Positions 1 through 10,410 of a stretch of 64,000 bases of DNA are shown here, piece after piece. The stretch spans positions 1,498,192-1,562,191 of the forward strand of contig CAJNDS010002301.1 of NCBI GenBank assembly GCA_905221605.1. Direction: 5' to 3'. The notes under the pieces were generated by a model that saw nothing but the letters and a program-made list of their open reading frames with translations, ran no database searches and was not told the DNA's origin. This DNA comes from Symbiodinium natans. Lineage: Eukaryota > Sar > Dinophyceae > Suessiales > Symbiodiniaceae. The first letter of the stretch is position 1. Every line of letters begins with the position of its first letter. Position numbers and translations under genes: made by a program.

Positions 1-1013
1 CCTTTGGGGCTTGGGGCTTCGGAGTGTGCGCGTTTGGGGCTCATGGCTTAAAGTTAGGGTGGAAGCTTCAGGGTTTTCAGGGCTAGACGAGTTCAGGACT
101 TGGTACACAAGGGCTGCCTCATAAGCCGCGAAGAAACTACTGGGCTACAGAAACAGAAAGACCTCAGGGTGGAGAGGGGACTGAGCCCCAACCAGCAAAA
201 CTCCTGAACTTTCAGCCCTAAACCCAGGGCTCCTTTTGCAATACGAAGCCGGTATAGGGCCCCTAATTTAGAACCCCACATGTAGGGCCTCTAATTTAGA
301 GAATCCCACATGTAGACATGTAGGCAATGCATCTGCCTTTCTCAGGAAGAATTTTTGCCGCTTCGCGGTGGCATATCCAATGTCAAAGCCCTTGGGTGAC
401 CTCTCACCACCTTTCCTTGTGATCGACCAGGCATCCCATTTGTCTGTTTTGAGGGTGTACCCTATGAACATGTCAGTTTAAACCTCTTCAACCCCCTTAA
501 GCCAATACCTGTCAAGTTAAAATTTAATATACGGAAAGGCTGAGTTCGGAAAACTGTAGGGCCTCAGGTGTTCGGTCACGTTGTCAGTGTTCTCCGGCCT
601 CGAGCCTGTCGTAGAGGTATGTTGTCTTAAGGGAGGGATTTAGGGTTTAGGGTTTAGGGTGTAGGGTTTAGGGTTTAGGGTTTAGGGTTTAGGGTTTAGG
701 GCACTTGCTTCAATTATTTGGTGCCTTCAGTTTTGCTTGTTGGATGTCTTGCCCTATTGATTGGCTCTGCATGCTTCTAAGGCCGACCAGCAGGCTCTAA
801 ACCCCTAACCCCCTGTACGCCCTGAACCTCCTAACCCAACTGCCCCCGAAACCCTGAACCCTGAACCCCAAACCCCAAAAAAACCGACCCCAAACCCTAA
901 AACCCTAAAACCCTAAACCCCAAACCCCAAACCCCAAACCCCAAACCCCAAACCCCAAACCCCAAACCCCAAACCCTAAACCCTAAACCCTAAACCCTAA
1001 ACCCCCTTTGAAG
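1..1013. other. Repeat-rich leader without a recognised gene
   Basis: No conserved coding island is seen on either strand. A TTTAGGG tract lies at about 637-701, and a mixed CCCTAAA/CCCCAAA tract at about 872-1007 ends 6 bases before the first methyltransferase exon. The short minus-strand frames at 93-471 have no recognisable motif. This could be upstream intron or intergenic sequence. Confidence 0.5.
872..1007 (-). repeat. CCCTAAA/CCCCAAA tract
   Basis: Telomere-type repeat in CCCTAAA orientation, with a homogeneous CCCCAAA block in its centre. Confidence 0.9.
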
Positions 1014-1091
1014 GTCAGCTCCAGTCATTCCCTTGGTCAGATCCTGCGCACGGCGTATCACTTTGGTATCGAGTCTGTGGTTCTCACGGAG
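1014..1091 (+). CDS. SpoU/TrmH-family RNA 2'-O-methyltransferase, exon with motif 1
   Basis: Members of this family methylate ribose 2'-OH groups in tRNA or rRNA, using S-adenosylmethionine bound in a trefoil knot. This island reads SLGQILRTAYHFGIESVVLT, which fits family motif 1 (NxGxxxRTAxxFGxxxVvL), except that Ser-Leu replaces the usual Asn-x before Gly. The acceptor is TTTGAAG|GTC and the likely donor is GAG|GC, both phase 0. CCCTAAA repeats end just upstream and degenerate TTTAGGG follows. Islands at 2299, 2781 and 3138 continue the fold in the right order. The N-terminal region, a linker segment between motif 1 and 2299, and the end of motif 3 are not located. The family call is an inference from motifs; no search was run. 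Confidence 0.6.
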
Positions 1092-1479
1092 GCTCTCCGC
1101 TAAGGGGTGTTTACAGGGTTTACGGGTTTCGGGTTTGGGGGGTTTAGGATTTTGCGCTATAGGGGGTTTACAGGGTTTAGGGGTTAGTGTTTAGGGGCTT
1201 AGGGTTTGGGATCATAGGGGGTTTAGCCGGCCAAGTAACCTCAACGGTCCTCGTGAGACTGATGACATCACATGAAAGTCTGTGCAGGTGAGATTGTTCA
1301 TATTGACGTCACCCACAGGCGTACACGACAGATCACTCAGCCTGTTGACTCGCCACACCTAAACCATTAGGACCATTGCTGTTTAGGGAGCAGTGGATAC
1401 GGTTAGCACTGAACCGAGCACAATTAGGAGCCACAATGGTATGTCTTGAGCCCTAAACCCAACTCGCAACCCTAAACTT

Positions 1480-1576
1480 GGGATCTTCCCCCTTGTACTA
1501 ACAGTGATTAATAGGGATTACAATCGGCGGTACTCTAGTCCTGATTACGGGCTGTTAGTATAAGGGGGAACATCCC
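1480..1576 (+). mobile_element. Family C inverted-repeat element
   Basis: GGGATCTTCCCCCTTGTACT ... AGTATAAGGGGGAACATCCC, 97 bp. The outer arms can pair over about 20 bases. Confidence 0.8.
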
Positions 1577-1774
1577 AACCTAAACCCTAGCCCTAAACCC
1601 TAAACCCTAAACCCAAAACCCCAAACCCTAAACCCTAAACCCTAAACCCTCCGCACATGGCTTTGACAGGTGGCGTGGGCCTTCATGGATGCCCTCGCGT
1701 TTCGCGTCTCCATGGGCTGGGCTTATCACTTGGACTTTCATTTCGCGAAATCCTTGTGTGGCTTGTTTGCTTTA

Positions 1775-1885
1775 CTAGGATGCCCAGTAGTACCCTTATT
1801 CCCTTTTTGGGGGCGTTTAGGTTCCCTTATAAACCCCTTGCAAAAAAGGGCACCCTTTTTAAGCCTAGGTTACTGGGCAGCCTAG
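1775..1885 (+). mobile_element. Family B inverted-repeat element
   Basis: The ends are CTAGGATGCCCAGTAG and TTACTGGGCAGCCTAG. The middle shares TTCCCTTATAAACCCC and AAAAGGGCACCC with family A, so A and B are related. The copy lies in a candidate methyltransferase intron. Confidence 0.8.
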
Positions 1886-2298
1886 TTTATTGGTCCTACA
1901 GGATTACATCTTGACTACACGGTTTGTGTTCTTCCCCAAACAACTTAGCTGGGGGTTGCGGATGCTCATCGGACCTGCGGTTGGTCGCACTACGCCAACC
2001 TATGTTCATTGTTTCGGGTTTGGTTCTGTAGTGGTTTCATGAAACACAGACATTAGAAGGTTCGCTGGACGTGAAACCCACTAGATTCAAGCGCTTGGTG
2101 TAGCTAAATTGGGTTCCCTGTTTCATGCTGTAGGATACTCCAAGAATCGGGACATCATTGAGAGATTTGGCCAGATCCCCAAACCCTAAACCCCAAACCC
2201 TATAAGCCCTAAGTCCAAACAAAACTAAACCCGAAACCCGAAACCCGAAACCCGAAACCCGAAACCCTAAACCCTAAACCCTAAACCCCCACCCACAG

Positions 2299-2354
2299 GC
2301 ACGGCTTGCTCAGAGCTCCAGGGCAGGGGACTGGAGATCTACGGACTGAGCCAG
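2299..2354 (+). CDS. RNA methyltransferase, middle exon (candidate)
   Basis: The island reads TACSELQGRGLEIYGLSQ and is flanked by CCCTAAA repeats upstream and a TTTAGGG tract downstream (2382-2516). In SpoU proteins the segment between motifs 1 and 2 has a helix and strand of the form 'L..kGy.iyG.s', which this resembles. The acceptor is CCACAG|GC; the donor is probably CAG|GC. Its phase does not join directly to the 1014 exon, so at least one exon in between is missing from my reading. Confidence 0.4.
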
Positions 2355-2381
2355 GCGCCGTCTGCGCCGGACGTCCAGGCA

Positions 2382-2516
2382 GGGTTTAGGGTTTAGGGTT
2401 TAGGGTTTAGGGTTTAGGGTTTAGGGTTTAGGGCTTAGGGTTTAGGGTTTAGGGTTTAGGGCTTAGGGTTTAGGGTTTGGGGTTTGGGGTTTGGGGTTTG
2501 GGGTTTGGGGTTTAGG
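2382..2516 (+). repeat. TTTAGGG/TTTGGGG tract
   Basis: About 19 units; the last third has changed to TTTGGGG. Directly follows a candidate exon. Confidence 0.9.
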
Positions 2517-2780
2517 GTCTTCTCTACCCCATGGAAATGCACGCTTCGGCCCGTAAGTCCCCGAGCAGCCGTCTGAAACAATGAGAAAACCTCCTCAAAC
2601 GACTTTCGAGAACCTGATGCAGGCTAGGGATGCCGGAAAATGTTAAACTAAACCCTAAACCCTCAACCCTTAACCCTCAACCCTAAACCCTATACCCTAC
2701 CCCTAAGCCGGAATCTTCTGAACAGCAAGCCGAAGACGCCCCAAGTCGGACTCGCCCGGCAGTCGCGCCCTGCTGAAGAG

Positions 2781-2819
2781 AAGAGCTGGGTCCTCCTCCT
2801 CGGCTGCCAGGAGCACGAG
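2781..2819 (+). CDS. RNA methyltransferase, motif 2 exon (candidate)
   Basis: The island reads KSWVLLLGCQEHE and matches the SpoU motif 2 pattern 'vLllG.EghGL', although the Glu-Gly pair is degenerate. With a GC donor after GAG it joins in frame to the next island, giving GCQEHE-AALGEAVSWVGIP, which has the spacing expected between motif 2 and motif 3. Confidence 0.45.
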
Positions 2820-3137
2820 GCGAGTTTTAGTGCTCTCCTGAACCCTACACCCTAAACCCTAAACCCTAAACCCTAAACCCCGTAAGCCCCCTAAACATCG
2901 GGAGTTTGGGGCTTTTTAGGACTTCAGGGCTTGTTTTTTTTAGTTTCTTTGTTTTGAGGGTCTTTGGACCGATCCATAGGCTCTCCATTGCCATGTTGAT
3001 GGGGCACAGAGAATGATTGAGGAAGAGCTGCCCATGGACCGCCCTATAAACCCTTTAAGGCCCTAAGCCCTATAACCTGAAACACTAACCCTAAGCCCTA
3101 AACACCCTAAACCCGAAACCCTAAAGCCTTGTTCAAG

Positions 3138-3196
3138 GCCGCCCTGGGGGAGGCCGTTTCCTGGGTTGGCATCCCGCGTCATTTGGAGGGGACCCT
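3138..3196 (+). CDS. RNA methyltransferase, start of motif 3 exon (candidate)
   Basis: The island reads AALGEAVSWVGIPRHLEGT after the acceptor GTTCAAG|GCC. The family pattern before the final knot is 'L.acd.wVgIPm.g.vdSLNvS'. The VGIP core is present here. The SLN part would lie in a further exon; a possible SLN codon run occurs at about 3609-3617, but I could not find a consistent splice junction for it. Confidence 0.45.
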
Positions 3197-3813
3197 GCGC
3201 TCGCAAGCCATGGGGAGTCCTCCGAGGGCAAATGATGGGCTGAACCGGGTTGTTTAGGGTTTGAGGTTTTAGGATGTATGGGTAGGGGGTGTATGCCTTT
3301 AGGGCGGTTGAGGATTCCAGGATTGAATTCACGCGTAAGGTAGATGTTGTTGTTGGTTCAATGCAACAAGTGTGGCTCCAGAGGCTGTGAGGCTTCCGGA
3401 ATGGACTCATGTTTAAGGAATGAGGCTCATTGCTTAGGGTGCAAGGTTCAGTGTTTAGCATTTAGGGCTTGGAGTTCCCAGGTTCTTTTAGGGTTTAGGG
3501 TTTAGGTTTAGGGTTTAGGGTTTAGGGTTTAGGGTCTAGGGCAGTTTAGGGTTAGGGTTTTGGATTTAGGGTTTAGGGTTTAGGACGCGGCGCGAGCTGC
3601 TACATCATTGAACAAGCTGTGTTGCCGTCGGCGCGCAACTCCCACAGGTGCATTCCCAAACCCTGCTGGAAACCGAAAAAACGAAAGCCCTGAATTAAAC
3701 TCCAGAAGCCTTCTAAACCCTTAACCTGAGCCCTTAACCTAAACCCTAAACCCTAAACCGACAACGAAAGCCCCTAAGCCCTATAGAAGCCGTATAAACC
3801 CTATCAACCCAAG

Positions 3814-3838
3814 GACCATGGACCTCGCGCACGCGTCC
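3814..3838 (+). CDS. Dynein exon, end of AAA2 (MDLAHAS), candidate
   Basis: The 25-bp island reads TMDLAHAS, as in the AAA2 segment 'FEvmDLAhASPATVSRcGm' of dyneins. The acceptor CCCAAG|G and donor TCC|GC fit the other exons. CCCTAAA-type repeats lie upstream and TTTAGGG-type repeats downstream. The expected PATVSR continuation was not found, so this could be chance. Confidence 0.4.
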
Positions 3839-4123
3839 GCTATTTGCATGTACGAGCTGGCCGGGCTGAGCTCGGCCTGAGCTGTGCCACACAGGTCTTA
3901 GGGTTGGTTTAGGGTTTAGGGGTTAGGGTTTAGGGCTTAGGGTTAGGGTTGAGGGTTGAGGGTTTTAGGGGTCAGGGTTTAGGGCTTAGGTTTAGGGTCA
4001 GGGCTTAGGGTATAGGGTTTAGGGTTCAGGGTTTAGCGTGGGGGTGCTGGAGGTTAAGAAGAACCCCCTCCCCCTCCCCCTGCCCCCTGGCTGCCTAAGT
4101 CGCACCATGGATTTGAACAGTGG

Positions 4124-4236
4124 CTAGGATGCCCAGTAGTGCACTTATTCCCTTTTTGGGGGCTCTAGGTTTCCCTATAAACCCCTTTAAGCAAGAAAGT
4201 GCACCCTTTCTAATCCTAGGTTACTGGGCAACCTAG
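4124..4236 (+). mobile_element. Family B inverted-repeat element
   Basis: Second full copy: CTAGGATGCCCAGTAG ... TTACTGGGCAACCTAG, with the same internal blocks as the copy at 1775. Partial relatives occur at about 37090-37171 and 61147-61222. Confidence 0.8.
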
Positions 4237-4580
4237 GTGGCTCTTCGATCCGGAGGCCGCTTCTCATGGTCTGCTGTCCGGCGGAAAAAAGCAAGGATCT
4301 GCAAGGGTACGTCAGGGAACTTGCTTTTGGACGCCCTTACAGCCCAAACCCTCCCTAGACCCTGAACTCCTTGACCCTCAGCCTTGAAGCCCCTAAACTC
4401 CTAAACCCTCACCCTTCAACACCCTAAACCCCTTAGCCCTAAATTCTTCAGCAATCAACCCCCCCCCAAAAAAAAGCCTTACCTTCCCTTCAGCTGTGCA
4501 TGAGCCAGTTCACAGGCCGGACATTGAACGGCGATTGCGGAAGTTCTGTGAGGCACGTGCCTGTTTACCCAGAGTTTGTA

Positions 4581-4709
4581 CTTGGTAGAAAAAGTGGTAC
4601 CCTTTCGCCCTTTGTTTGGTTCTAGGTTCCCTTATAAAGTAGCCAACCCCAAAAAAGGACCCCACAGATGTAATTACCCTTGCGAAAATATGGTTTTTGG
4701 GTTACCAGG
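4581..4709 (+). mobile_element. Family A introner, diverged copy
   Basis: CTTGGTAGAAAAAGTGGTAC at the left and GGGTTACCAGG at the right, with internal GGTTCCCTTATAAAGTAGCC. Confidence 0.65.
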
Positions 4710-4768
4710 TTTAGGTCATCAGGTCGCTGGTTCCTTCCGTTATCGGACCTCATGTCTGACTTGGTCAG

Positions 4769-4816
4769 GGCCTTCTGCCGGCGAGTGTGGCGTACGTCCG
4801 GAAGTGCTGCAAGGAG
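4769..4816 (+). CDS. Dynein exon, post-AAA2 helix (candidate)
   Basis: The island reads GLLPASVAYVRKCCKEA after GGTCAG|GGC and ends GAG|GC in phase 0. Dyneins have a segment of the form 'GL.fVRKnCKE' before the helix that ends in 'LLDc.f'. The order and the splice sites agree with the gene, but the match is short. Confidence 0.45.
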
Positions 4817-5540
4817 GCCCGCTGCAGCCGGCTATAAGGGTGTAGCTGGGATCTCAAACTCAAAGTGCCGAGAACAATAGCCAATAGCTTATACCCCAAC
4901 CCTGCCTCGCCCCCAAAAAAAGAACAGAGAATCAGAACATATATATATATACATATAAGTAAATAAATAGATAAATAATAAAGAAGAAGCAACAAACAAA
5001 CAATAGAGAGAGTGTATATTGGCCATTGCCGTGGGGAAGTTGAGGGTTTACGAAGGCCTTCGGGTCTACATCTTCACGCTTCAGCTCGTGGCGGCTGCGC
5101 CACAATACCATGCGGCGTATACGCGTGTGGGCCAGGAAGCTTTGTTAAACGAGCCTAGATATGGGCCGGGAAGGGAGCGCTTGGCTATCAAGTGTTATCA
5201 TGGCGCTACATTCTGCTGCTACATCCTGCACCATGCTCAAGATCAGTTCTCCACACGTGACAACGGCTCTGAGTTGCTTTCAAGCGCAGCTTTCCCGGCT
5301 ATTTCCATACCCTTAAGGCAGCCCGAAAACCCGAAACCGTATACCCTAGACTCTAGACCCGAAGCAGCAGCTCTCCATACTTGTCGTGTCAGGTTGTGCA
5401 GACTCAAGACACGAACTTGGTGCAGTCATTGTTCCGGATGCCATGGCCTTAGTGCATCGACGATTGTAGTGAGGGTTTCGGGTTTGGGGCTTTAGGGTTT
5501 GCCTTAGTGAATCGAAGGGTTGAGGCCTGCTAGATAAAGC

Positions 5541-5577
<37 letters not shown>

Positions 5578-6379
5578 TAGAGAGAGAGAGAGAGAGAGAG
5601 AAAGAGCAGACAACATCCACACTTTCGCAGATCGATGTTTGTTTTACTCACACAAAACTGTTGACACAGCGCGCCCCCGCGCGAGGGGGTGCTCTTCGTC
5701 AGGCTCTGCAGAAGAAGAGAGATCTTATCTCGCCGTCATGGCTGGGGCGGGGGGATCCTCTTCGCCCACAAAAAAAAGACAGATCCTTCTTCGCTGTTGG
5801 CCTATATCTGCCATCGCGGCCTTATGTCAAGTAATTAAAGCCCGACCTGGAGCAACTACCCACAATTATGAAAACTTGAAGTCAGGATAGGAGTTGTGTG
5901 ACTGTGTGAGTGGGAGAGAGGTTAGGCTGCACTTTGGGGGAGGTTTCCAGTTGGGATCTGCCGTAGCAGCGAGCATCATGACCATAAAATTGGTTGACGG
6001 GCGCGTGAAACAAGACAGAAAGAAGCGCTAAATCCTCAGGCCCCAAAACCCCCGGTTGTTTTACTCCGGGTCTCTTTTACATGTCTCTGTAGTTCATTTT
6101 GGATCATCCCCAACCCGACACTGGCCCTACACCTTTAAACCCACACCTGAAACCTCAAAGTGGCCATAATAGCAGCCTATTGGCTTCAAAATCAACGTGG
6201 CAAAAGGATAATTGAGGGGCAATCCGGACAAAGCCTGAACCCTAAGCCGTGTGAACCACCAACCCTTTCCACCCCAAACTCGAAGCCCCAAATCCTACCC
6301 CAAACCCTAAACCCTCAACCCTAACCCTAAACCCTAAACCCTAAACCCTAAACCCTAAACCCTAGACACACGGATGCAG
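4817..6379. other. Intronic stretch, microsatellites, no confirmed exon
   Basis: An AT-rich patch with TA/ATAC runs lies at 4937-4980, and a GA-dinucleotide array at about 5549-5601. Longer open frames at 5019-5495 and 5639-5890 show no recognisable motif. CCCTAAA repeats at 6301-6364 lead into the next exon. One dynein segment ('NLV.SL') is expected in this stretch and was not found. Confidence 0.45.
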
Positions 6380-6456
6380 GCTCGACTGCTACTTCGCCCC
6401 CTTTAAGCCTACTGAACTCCGACCCGCTGCCGCCTTCAAAGAGGAGGCCACCCGAA
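6380..6456 (+). CDS. Dynein exon, post-AAA2 (LDCYFAPF)
   Basis: The island reads LDCYFAPFKPTELR and then AAAFKEEATR, after the acceptor GATGCAG|G. Dyneins carry 'sLl.LLDcyf.pF' at this place, a little before the VWSvGG motif, which follows here at 7215. A CCCTAAA tract lies directly upstream and a 120-bp TTTAGGG tract directly downstream. The donor is uncertain (GT at 6457). Confidence 0.6.
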
Positions 6457-6467
6457 GTGTCTTTCTT

Positions 6468-6594
6468 TAGGGTTTAGGGTTTAGGGTTTAGGGTTTAGGG
6501 TTTAGGGTTTAGGGTTTAGGGTTTAGGGTTTAGGGTCTAGGGCAAGTTTAGGGTTTAGGGTGTAGGGTTTAGGGTTTAGGGTTTAGGGTGCGTT
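6468..6594 (+). repeat. TTTAGGG tract
   Basis: About 17 units, starting 12 bases after the dynein exon at 6380-6456; CCCTAAA at 6301-6364 precedes that exon. Confidence 0.9.
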
Positions 6595-6905
6595 GATGGC
6601 GTAGAGGGTTTCAGGTTTAAGAGGAACGTTTGGAGGGGTTGATGGCTTCGATGCGTGTCTTTTTTGTGTTGGGGGGGGGGGGGGTGGTAGGGGGTAGTTC
6701 TGCTTAAGGCCAGTAGCTCCAAGAACCCTAAACCCTGAACCCATAACCCCAAAGTCATGGGTTGTGGGGTGACAGCAGCTACAGCAACAGCAGCCGGGAA
6801 GGCCTCGAAACCATGTCACCCACAACTCTCCCGAAGCCCACTACCCCAAACCCGCAGTTTAGGGCTTTCGGCTTATTCTTATTCCACCCCATATGATCTA
6901 GAAAT

Positions 6906-6962
6906 TTCTGCGAGGTTGCCGAGTTCGTGGCTCACATCACGCCGCTCTTCTTCTTTGCCATG
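6906..6962 (+). CDS. Dynein exon before VWSVGG
   Basis: The island reads FCEVAEFVAHITPLFFFAM and stops at ATG|GTCGTG. Joined to 7215 it gives FFFAM-VWSVGGTCEGSTR, the conserved 'ifLFslvWSiGg....sR' segment of dyneins. The intron 6963-7214 is GT-AG and carries CCCTAAA repeats. The upstream boundary is not certain. Confidence 0.7.
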
Positions 6963-7214
6963 GTCGTGGGCTTACTGGCAGCGGCTGTTAAGGGTCAGGC
7001 TTGGAAACCGAAGAAAACCGAGAGAACCAAACGGCTGCATGCACCCCTAAGCCCTGAACCCCTACATCCCGAAACCCTGAACCCCTGAACCCTAAACCCT
7101 AAACCCTAAACCCTAAACCCTATAACCCTAACCCTAAACCCTAAACCCGAAACCCTAAACCCTAAACCCTAAACCCTACGGACCCCTATAGAGCCAAATA
7201 AACGAGCTCCCCAG

Positions 7215-7270
7215 GTCTGGTCCGTGGGCGGCACCTGTGAGGGATCCACGCGGCCCGCCTTCTCCAAGTT
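7215..7270 (+). CDS. Dynein exon with VWSVGG motif
   Basis: VWSVGGTCEGSTRPAFSKL is read after CCCCAG|GTC. VWS[IV]GG followed by an Arg is diagnostic of the segment between AAA2 and AAA3. The island sits between a CCCTAAA tract (7070-7178) and TTTAGGG repeats (from about 7320). The donor is probably TTG|GT at 7271. Confidence 0.75.
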
Positions 7271-8108
7271 GGTTTGGGCCATCATCAACCAGGCCAGGGC
7301 TTTTTGGGGGTCTTACAGGGTTTTGGGTTTAGGGTTTAGGGCCTAGGGTTTAGGGTTTAGGGTTCAGGGTTCAGGGTTTAGGGCTTCTTGGGTCTTAGGG
7401 TTTAGAGTTCAGGGTTTAGGGCTTCGGGTTTAGGGTTTCGGGTTTCGGGTTCAGGGTTTAGGGCTTTTTGGGGTCTTTCAGGGTTTAGTTCATGGGCAGC
7501 TTTAGGGTTGTAGGGATTTAGGGGTCTTTAGGGCTTAAGCTCATGGGCAGGTTTAGGGATGTCGGGTCTTTAGGGTTCAAGTAGCCGGGCAGGTTTAGGG
7601 ATGTAGGGTTTAGGGTTCCAGTTAAGGAGCGGGTGTAGGGATTTAGGGTTTAGGGTTTAATTCATGGGCGGAGGAAAGGGTTTTACGGCTTTTGGGTCAA
7701 GAGGCTTAATTCATGGGCAGGTTTAGGGATGTTGGGTCTTAAGGTTTCAATTAGTGGCCAGGTTGAGAGTTGTCGGGATTTCGGGTTAGGGTTCAAATAG
7801 GGGGCAGGTTCAGGGTCTTAGTGTTCTTGGAGTTGTTGAGGTTCGTGGCAGAGTTGTGTGAGTACCGTTGTTTTTGTTTGCTGTCGGCGTCGCTCCTGAT
7901 CCTGGCAGCCTAGGACCTGAGCAACCCCAACCCCCAACAAATTGGGATCAGATACCCTGTGCAACTGGAACCCCTATCAAAGTATGCATGTTCCATAAGC
8001 CCCTTAGTTCAAGAAACACCCTTAAGCACTTCAAAAGCTAAAAACCCTTCAAACCTTTGGACAAACCCGGTACAAAAATATATAAAGCGCCACAAACCCT
8101 ATGTTAAC

Positions 8109-8198
8109 CTTGGTCGCCCAGTGGTACCCTTCCCTTATAAAGTAGCAAACCCAGAAAAGGGGTGCCCCCTGTCATAATATGGTTCCTGGGCAACCAAG
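8109..8198 (+). mobile_element. Family A introner, short copy
   Basis: CTTGGTCGCCCAGTGGTACC ... GGTTCCTGGGCAACCAAG. About 20 bp shorter in the left half than the standard copy. Confidence 0.8.
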
Positions 8199-8563
8199 AA
8201 CCCGAAACCGCCAGGAGAAGCACGACCGGCTCGACAATGAAGTGCAGGTTCTGGTGGAGGGGGGTGAGGTTGACAGTGCTCCGGGGGGGGGGGGGGGGGG
8301 GTCCTGATTCATGTCTTGGTTTAGGGGTTATAGGGTTTAGCAAGTCGTGGGGTTTTCCCTGATTCACAGCTTAGTTCAGGGCTCATGCGGTTTAGCAAGT
8401 TTACTAAGTTTAGTACGAAAAGGTGCAGGGTTCAGGGTTGGCGGCCTTATGGGTGATATTGCCAGTGCGATCCTTTATCAGCTGCCCTCAAAGTCTTGGC
8501 CAACCTCCAACACCCTAAGCCAACGAGGGGGGCCTAAGTACGATGACCCTGAGATTCCTTGTC

Positions 8564-8613
<50 letters not shown>

Positions 8614-8822
8614 CAATATAAGACCTATAGGGCCTGTACCCTTTGCTTCCACGTACTTAGATGTCTTAGGGGCCCGGGGCAATCAGCCAACAGAGCAGGG
8701 CATGAACGTGGAGCTGCCGCCTGTTCTCGACGGCATTAAGCCTCCTGGCAGGGAAGATCAAAGCGGTTTCGGACTTATAGGATTATGATAGAGGTTTCGC
8801 TGGTATGTACAGAGCTGTTATA

Positions 8823-8912
8823 GCTATATATATATATATATATATATTGTGTGTGTAATATACATATGTATATATATATATGTTATATGTTATATATATA
8901 TATATATATATT
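8823..8912. repeat. TA dinucleotide arrays
   Basis: Two TA arrays separated by TGTGTGTAATATACATATG. A (CT)n array lies at 8562-8608. Similar TA-rich text is at 40210-40330 and 53735-53845. Confidence 0.9.
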
Positions 8913-8989
8913 TTTGCTCGTTAGTAGGGTAGGTGGGGTCTAGGGTTTAGAGTGTACCCAGCAGACTTGGAAAGTCCCGAGGCTGACAG

Positions 8990-9056
8990 GGATGGACATC
9001 GGCGCCCTTGTCTACGACTACTTCTACGACATGCAGAAGAGTCAATGGATTCCATG
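8990..9056 (+). CDS. Dynein exon before AAA3 (LVYDYFYD)
   Basis: The island reads MDIGALVYDYFYDMQKSQW and then IPW. Dyneins have 'gsVyDYyfd.....W..W' shortly before AAA3. The donor TG|GT joins the acceptor CCAG|G at 9721 to give QWIPWMETIPAFEIPR, which restores the Trp codon and the family pattern. The intron 9057-9720 is GT-AG. Confidence 0.8.
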
Positions 9057-9720
9057 GTCCACGCCTTAATTACACAGAACCTCATCCCCTACCCCCCTAC
9101 AAACCCTATAAACTATATACCAAAACCCCACGAAGCCCTGGACACTTGTTGTGTTGCACCCTAAACCCTAAGATCTAAGCCCGCCCATAAGCCCGACAAA
9201 AAGCCTTTGGGCCAAGCATTCCAAACGAGGATCCCTCCTTACCCCCCTAAATACCCCCCGCCCCCCTACCCTGTAAGGTACCCTAAACCCTAATCCCCAA
9301 ACCCTGCACCCTAAAACCCCCGCCCTTCGCCCCAAACAAAGCAGCTGAGGGCCTCACTAAGGGGCTGCAGGCCAACGTTTTAGCTGTAGCCGCAACCGCT
9401 TTAGGGTTGCAGGGTTTCGGGTTTGTAGGATTTGGGGTTCGGGGTTTAGGGTTTAGGGTTTAGGGTTTAGGGTTTAGGGTTTAGGGTTTAGGGTTTAGGG
9501 TTAAGGGGGTCAGCGTCTGCTGGTCTGAGCCCTTGGTTTTTGCCAATGGGGCGACTTTGGCACCTTTCCGACCTGAACAACTGTGCTGCTCAGGTTATGT
9601 GAGAGGCTTAGTAGGGTTTAGGGTGCAGAGTTTAGGGTTTAGGCTTAGCGGGATTAAGGATGCAGGGTTTAGGGTTTGGGGTGTAGACTTACTAGGGCTT
9701 AGGGTTCGGGGAAAAACCAG

Positions 9721-9787
9721 GATGGAGACGATCCCAGCCTTCGAGATTCCCCGAGCCGCGCAGTATGACGAGATCGTCCACCGGCGA
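9721..9787 (+). CDS. Dynein exon, entry to AAA3
   Basis: METIPAFEIPRAAQYDEIV aligns with the 'P.f.iP..dt.Ry..ll' segment directly N-terminal to the AAA3 Walker A motif. The start is fixed by the junction to 9056. The 3' end is uncertain: donors GTCC at 9776 or GTTT at 9788 are possible. Confidence 0.7.
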
Positions 9788-10340
9788 GTTTGAGGGAGGG
9801 GAAGTTTTTCTTACGGTTGGGGGAAGGCGGCTCAGGCTCCTTATTGAAGTACTCCATCCTGTCAAGAACAGACTGTTTCAACTCAGGGTAGCACTTGAGT
9901 GTCATCCGAGTTTCAGCCACATGTCCAAGATGCCCACACCAGGTGGTGCCGTCCATAGACTCCGTCCGGCTGGTGTACGCTTTCCAGCCCCTTGCCCAGT
10001 GGGAACCCAATTCCAGGAATCTAATGCAGGATTATGTGGGGGTTGCACGAAAATAAGGGACCTCCAGAGAAAAAAAGAGGTAGGATAAAGTAAGGACCCA
10101 ATAAGGTACCCCTAATTTCGGAAACCCCCGTGTGTGTCTATGGGGTTCCGAGTCGGTGCAGCGTGCAGTTGCGCGGGCCCAGCCTGCCTCATGGATTGGT
10201 CACACCGCAGATTCGACTGAGCTCACGGCATATGTCTGACACTTTGGGCCTAGCTTGCAGGTTAAGGGAGCTTCAGCTAGCCTCACAGAACCCTCAAGCG
10301 ATCAGGCAACGGCTCACACCCGGTTAGCCCTCTCTACAAG

Positions 10341-10410
10341 TCGTCTCCGAGGATCCTGATCACCCATGACAAGCACGTCCTGTGCCCTGGCCCCACGGGC
10401 ACTGGCAAGA
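10341..10410 (+). CDS. Dynein exon with AAA3 Walker A
   Basis: ILITHDKHVLCPGPTGTGKS contains GPTGTGKS, the AAA3 P-loop that binds nucleotide. The last codon is split A|GT, and the next exon (11253) completes Ser: GKS-VNISMWLQKQ. The intron 10411-11252 is GT-AG and holds a family F hairpin (10998-11116). The acceptor is not settled (after 10340 or 10351). Confidence 0.85.

Larger units (their letters stand above)
3839..4768. other. Intronic stretch with degenerate telomeric repeats and two hairpin elements
   Basis: TTTAGGG-like repeats at about 3897-4040 are followed by a family B element (4124-4236), C-rich text with weak CCCTAAA repeats at 4340-4445, and a diverged family A element (4581-4709). 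I see no further coding island in it. Confidence 0.5.
7271..8989. other. Intronic stretch: degenerate TTTAGGG, family A element, CT and TA microsatellites
   Basis: Scattered TTTAGGG-like text covers 7320-7820. A family A element lies at 8109-8198, an 18-base G run at about 8283-8300, a CT array at 8562-8608 and TA arrays at 8823-8912. A weak possible exon (MNVELPPVLDGIKPPG, about 8702-8750) is in the right place for the linker before AAA3 but has no decisive motif. Confidence 0.45.

Noticed and set aside
637-701. A chromosome end, because of TTTAGGG repeats
   Set aside because: Similar tracts occur in both orientations across all 64 kb, between exons of one gene, so they are internal.
5019-5495. 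158-residue + frame as a gene
   Set aside because: It has no recognisable domain, runs into degenerate repeats and lies in the dynein span; I cannot support it.
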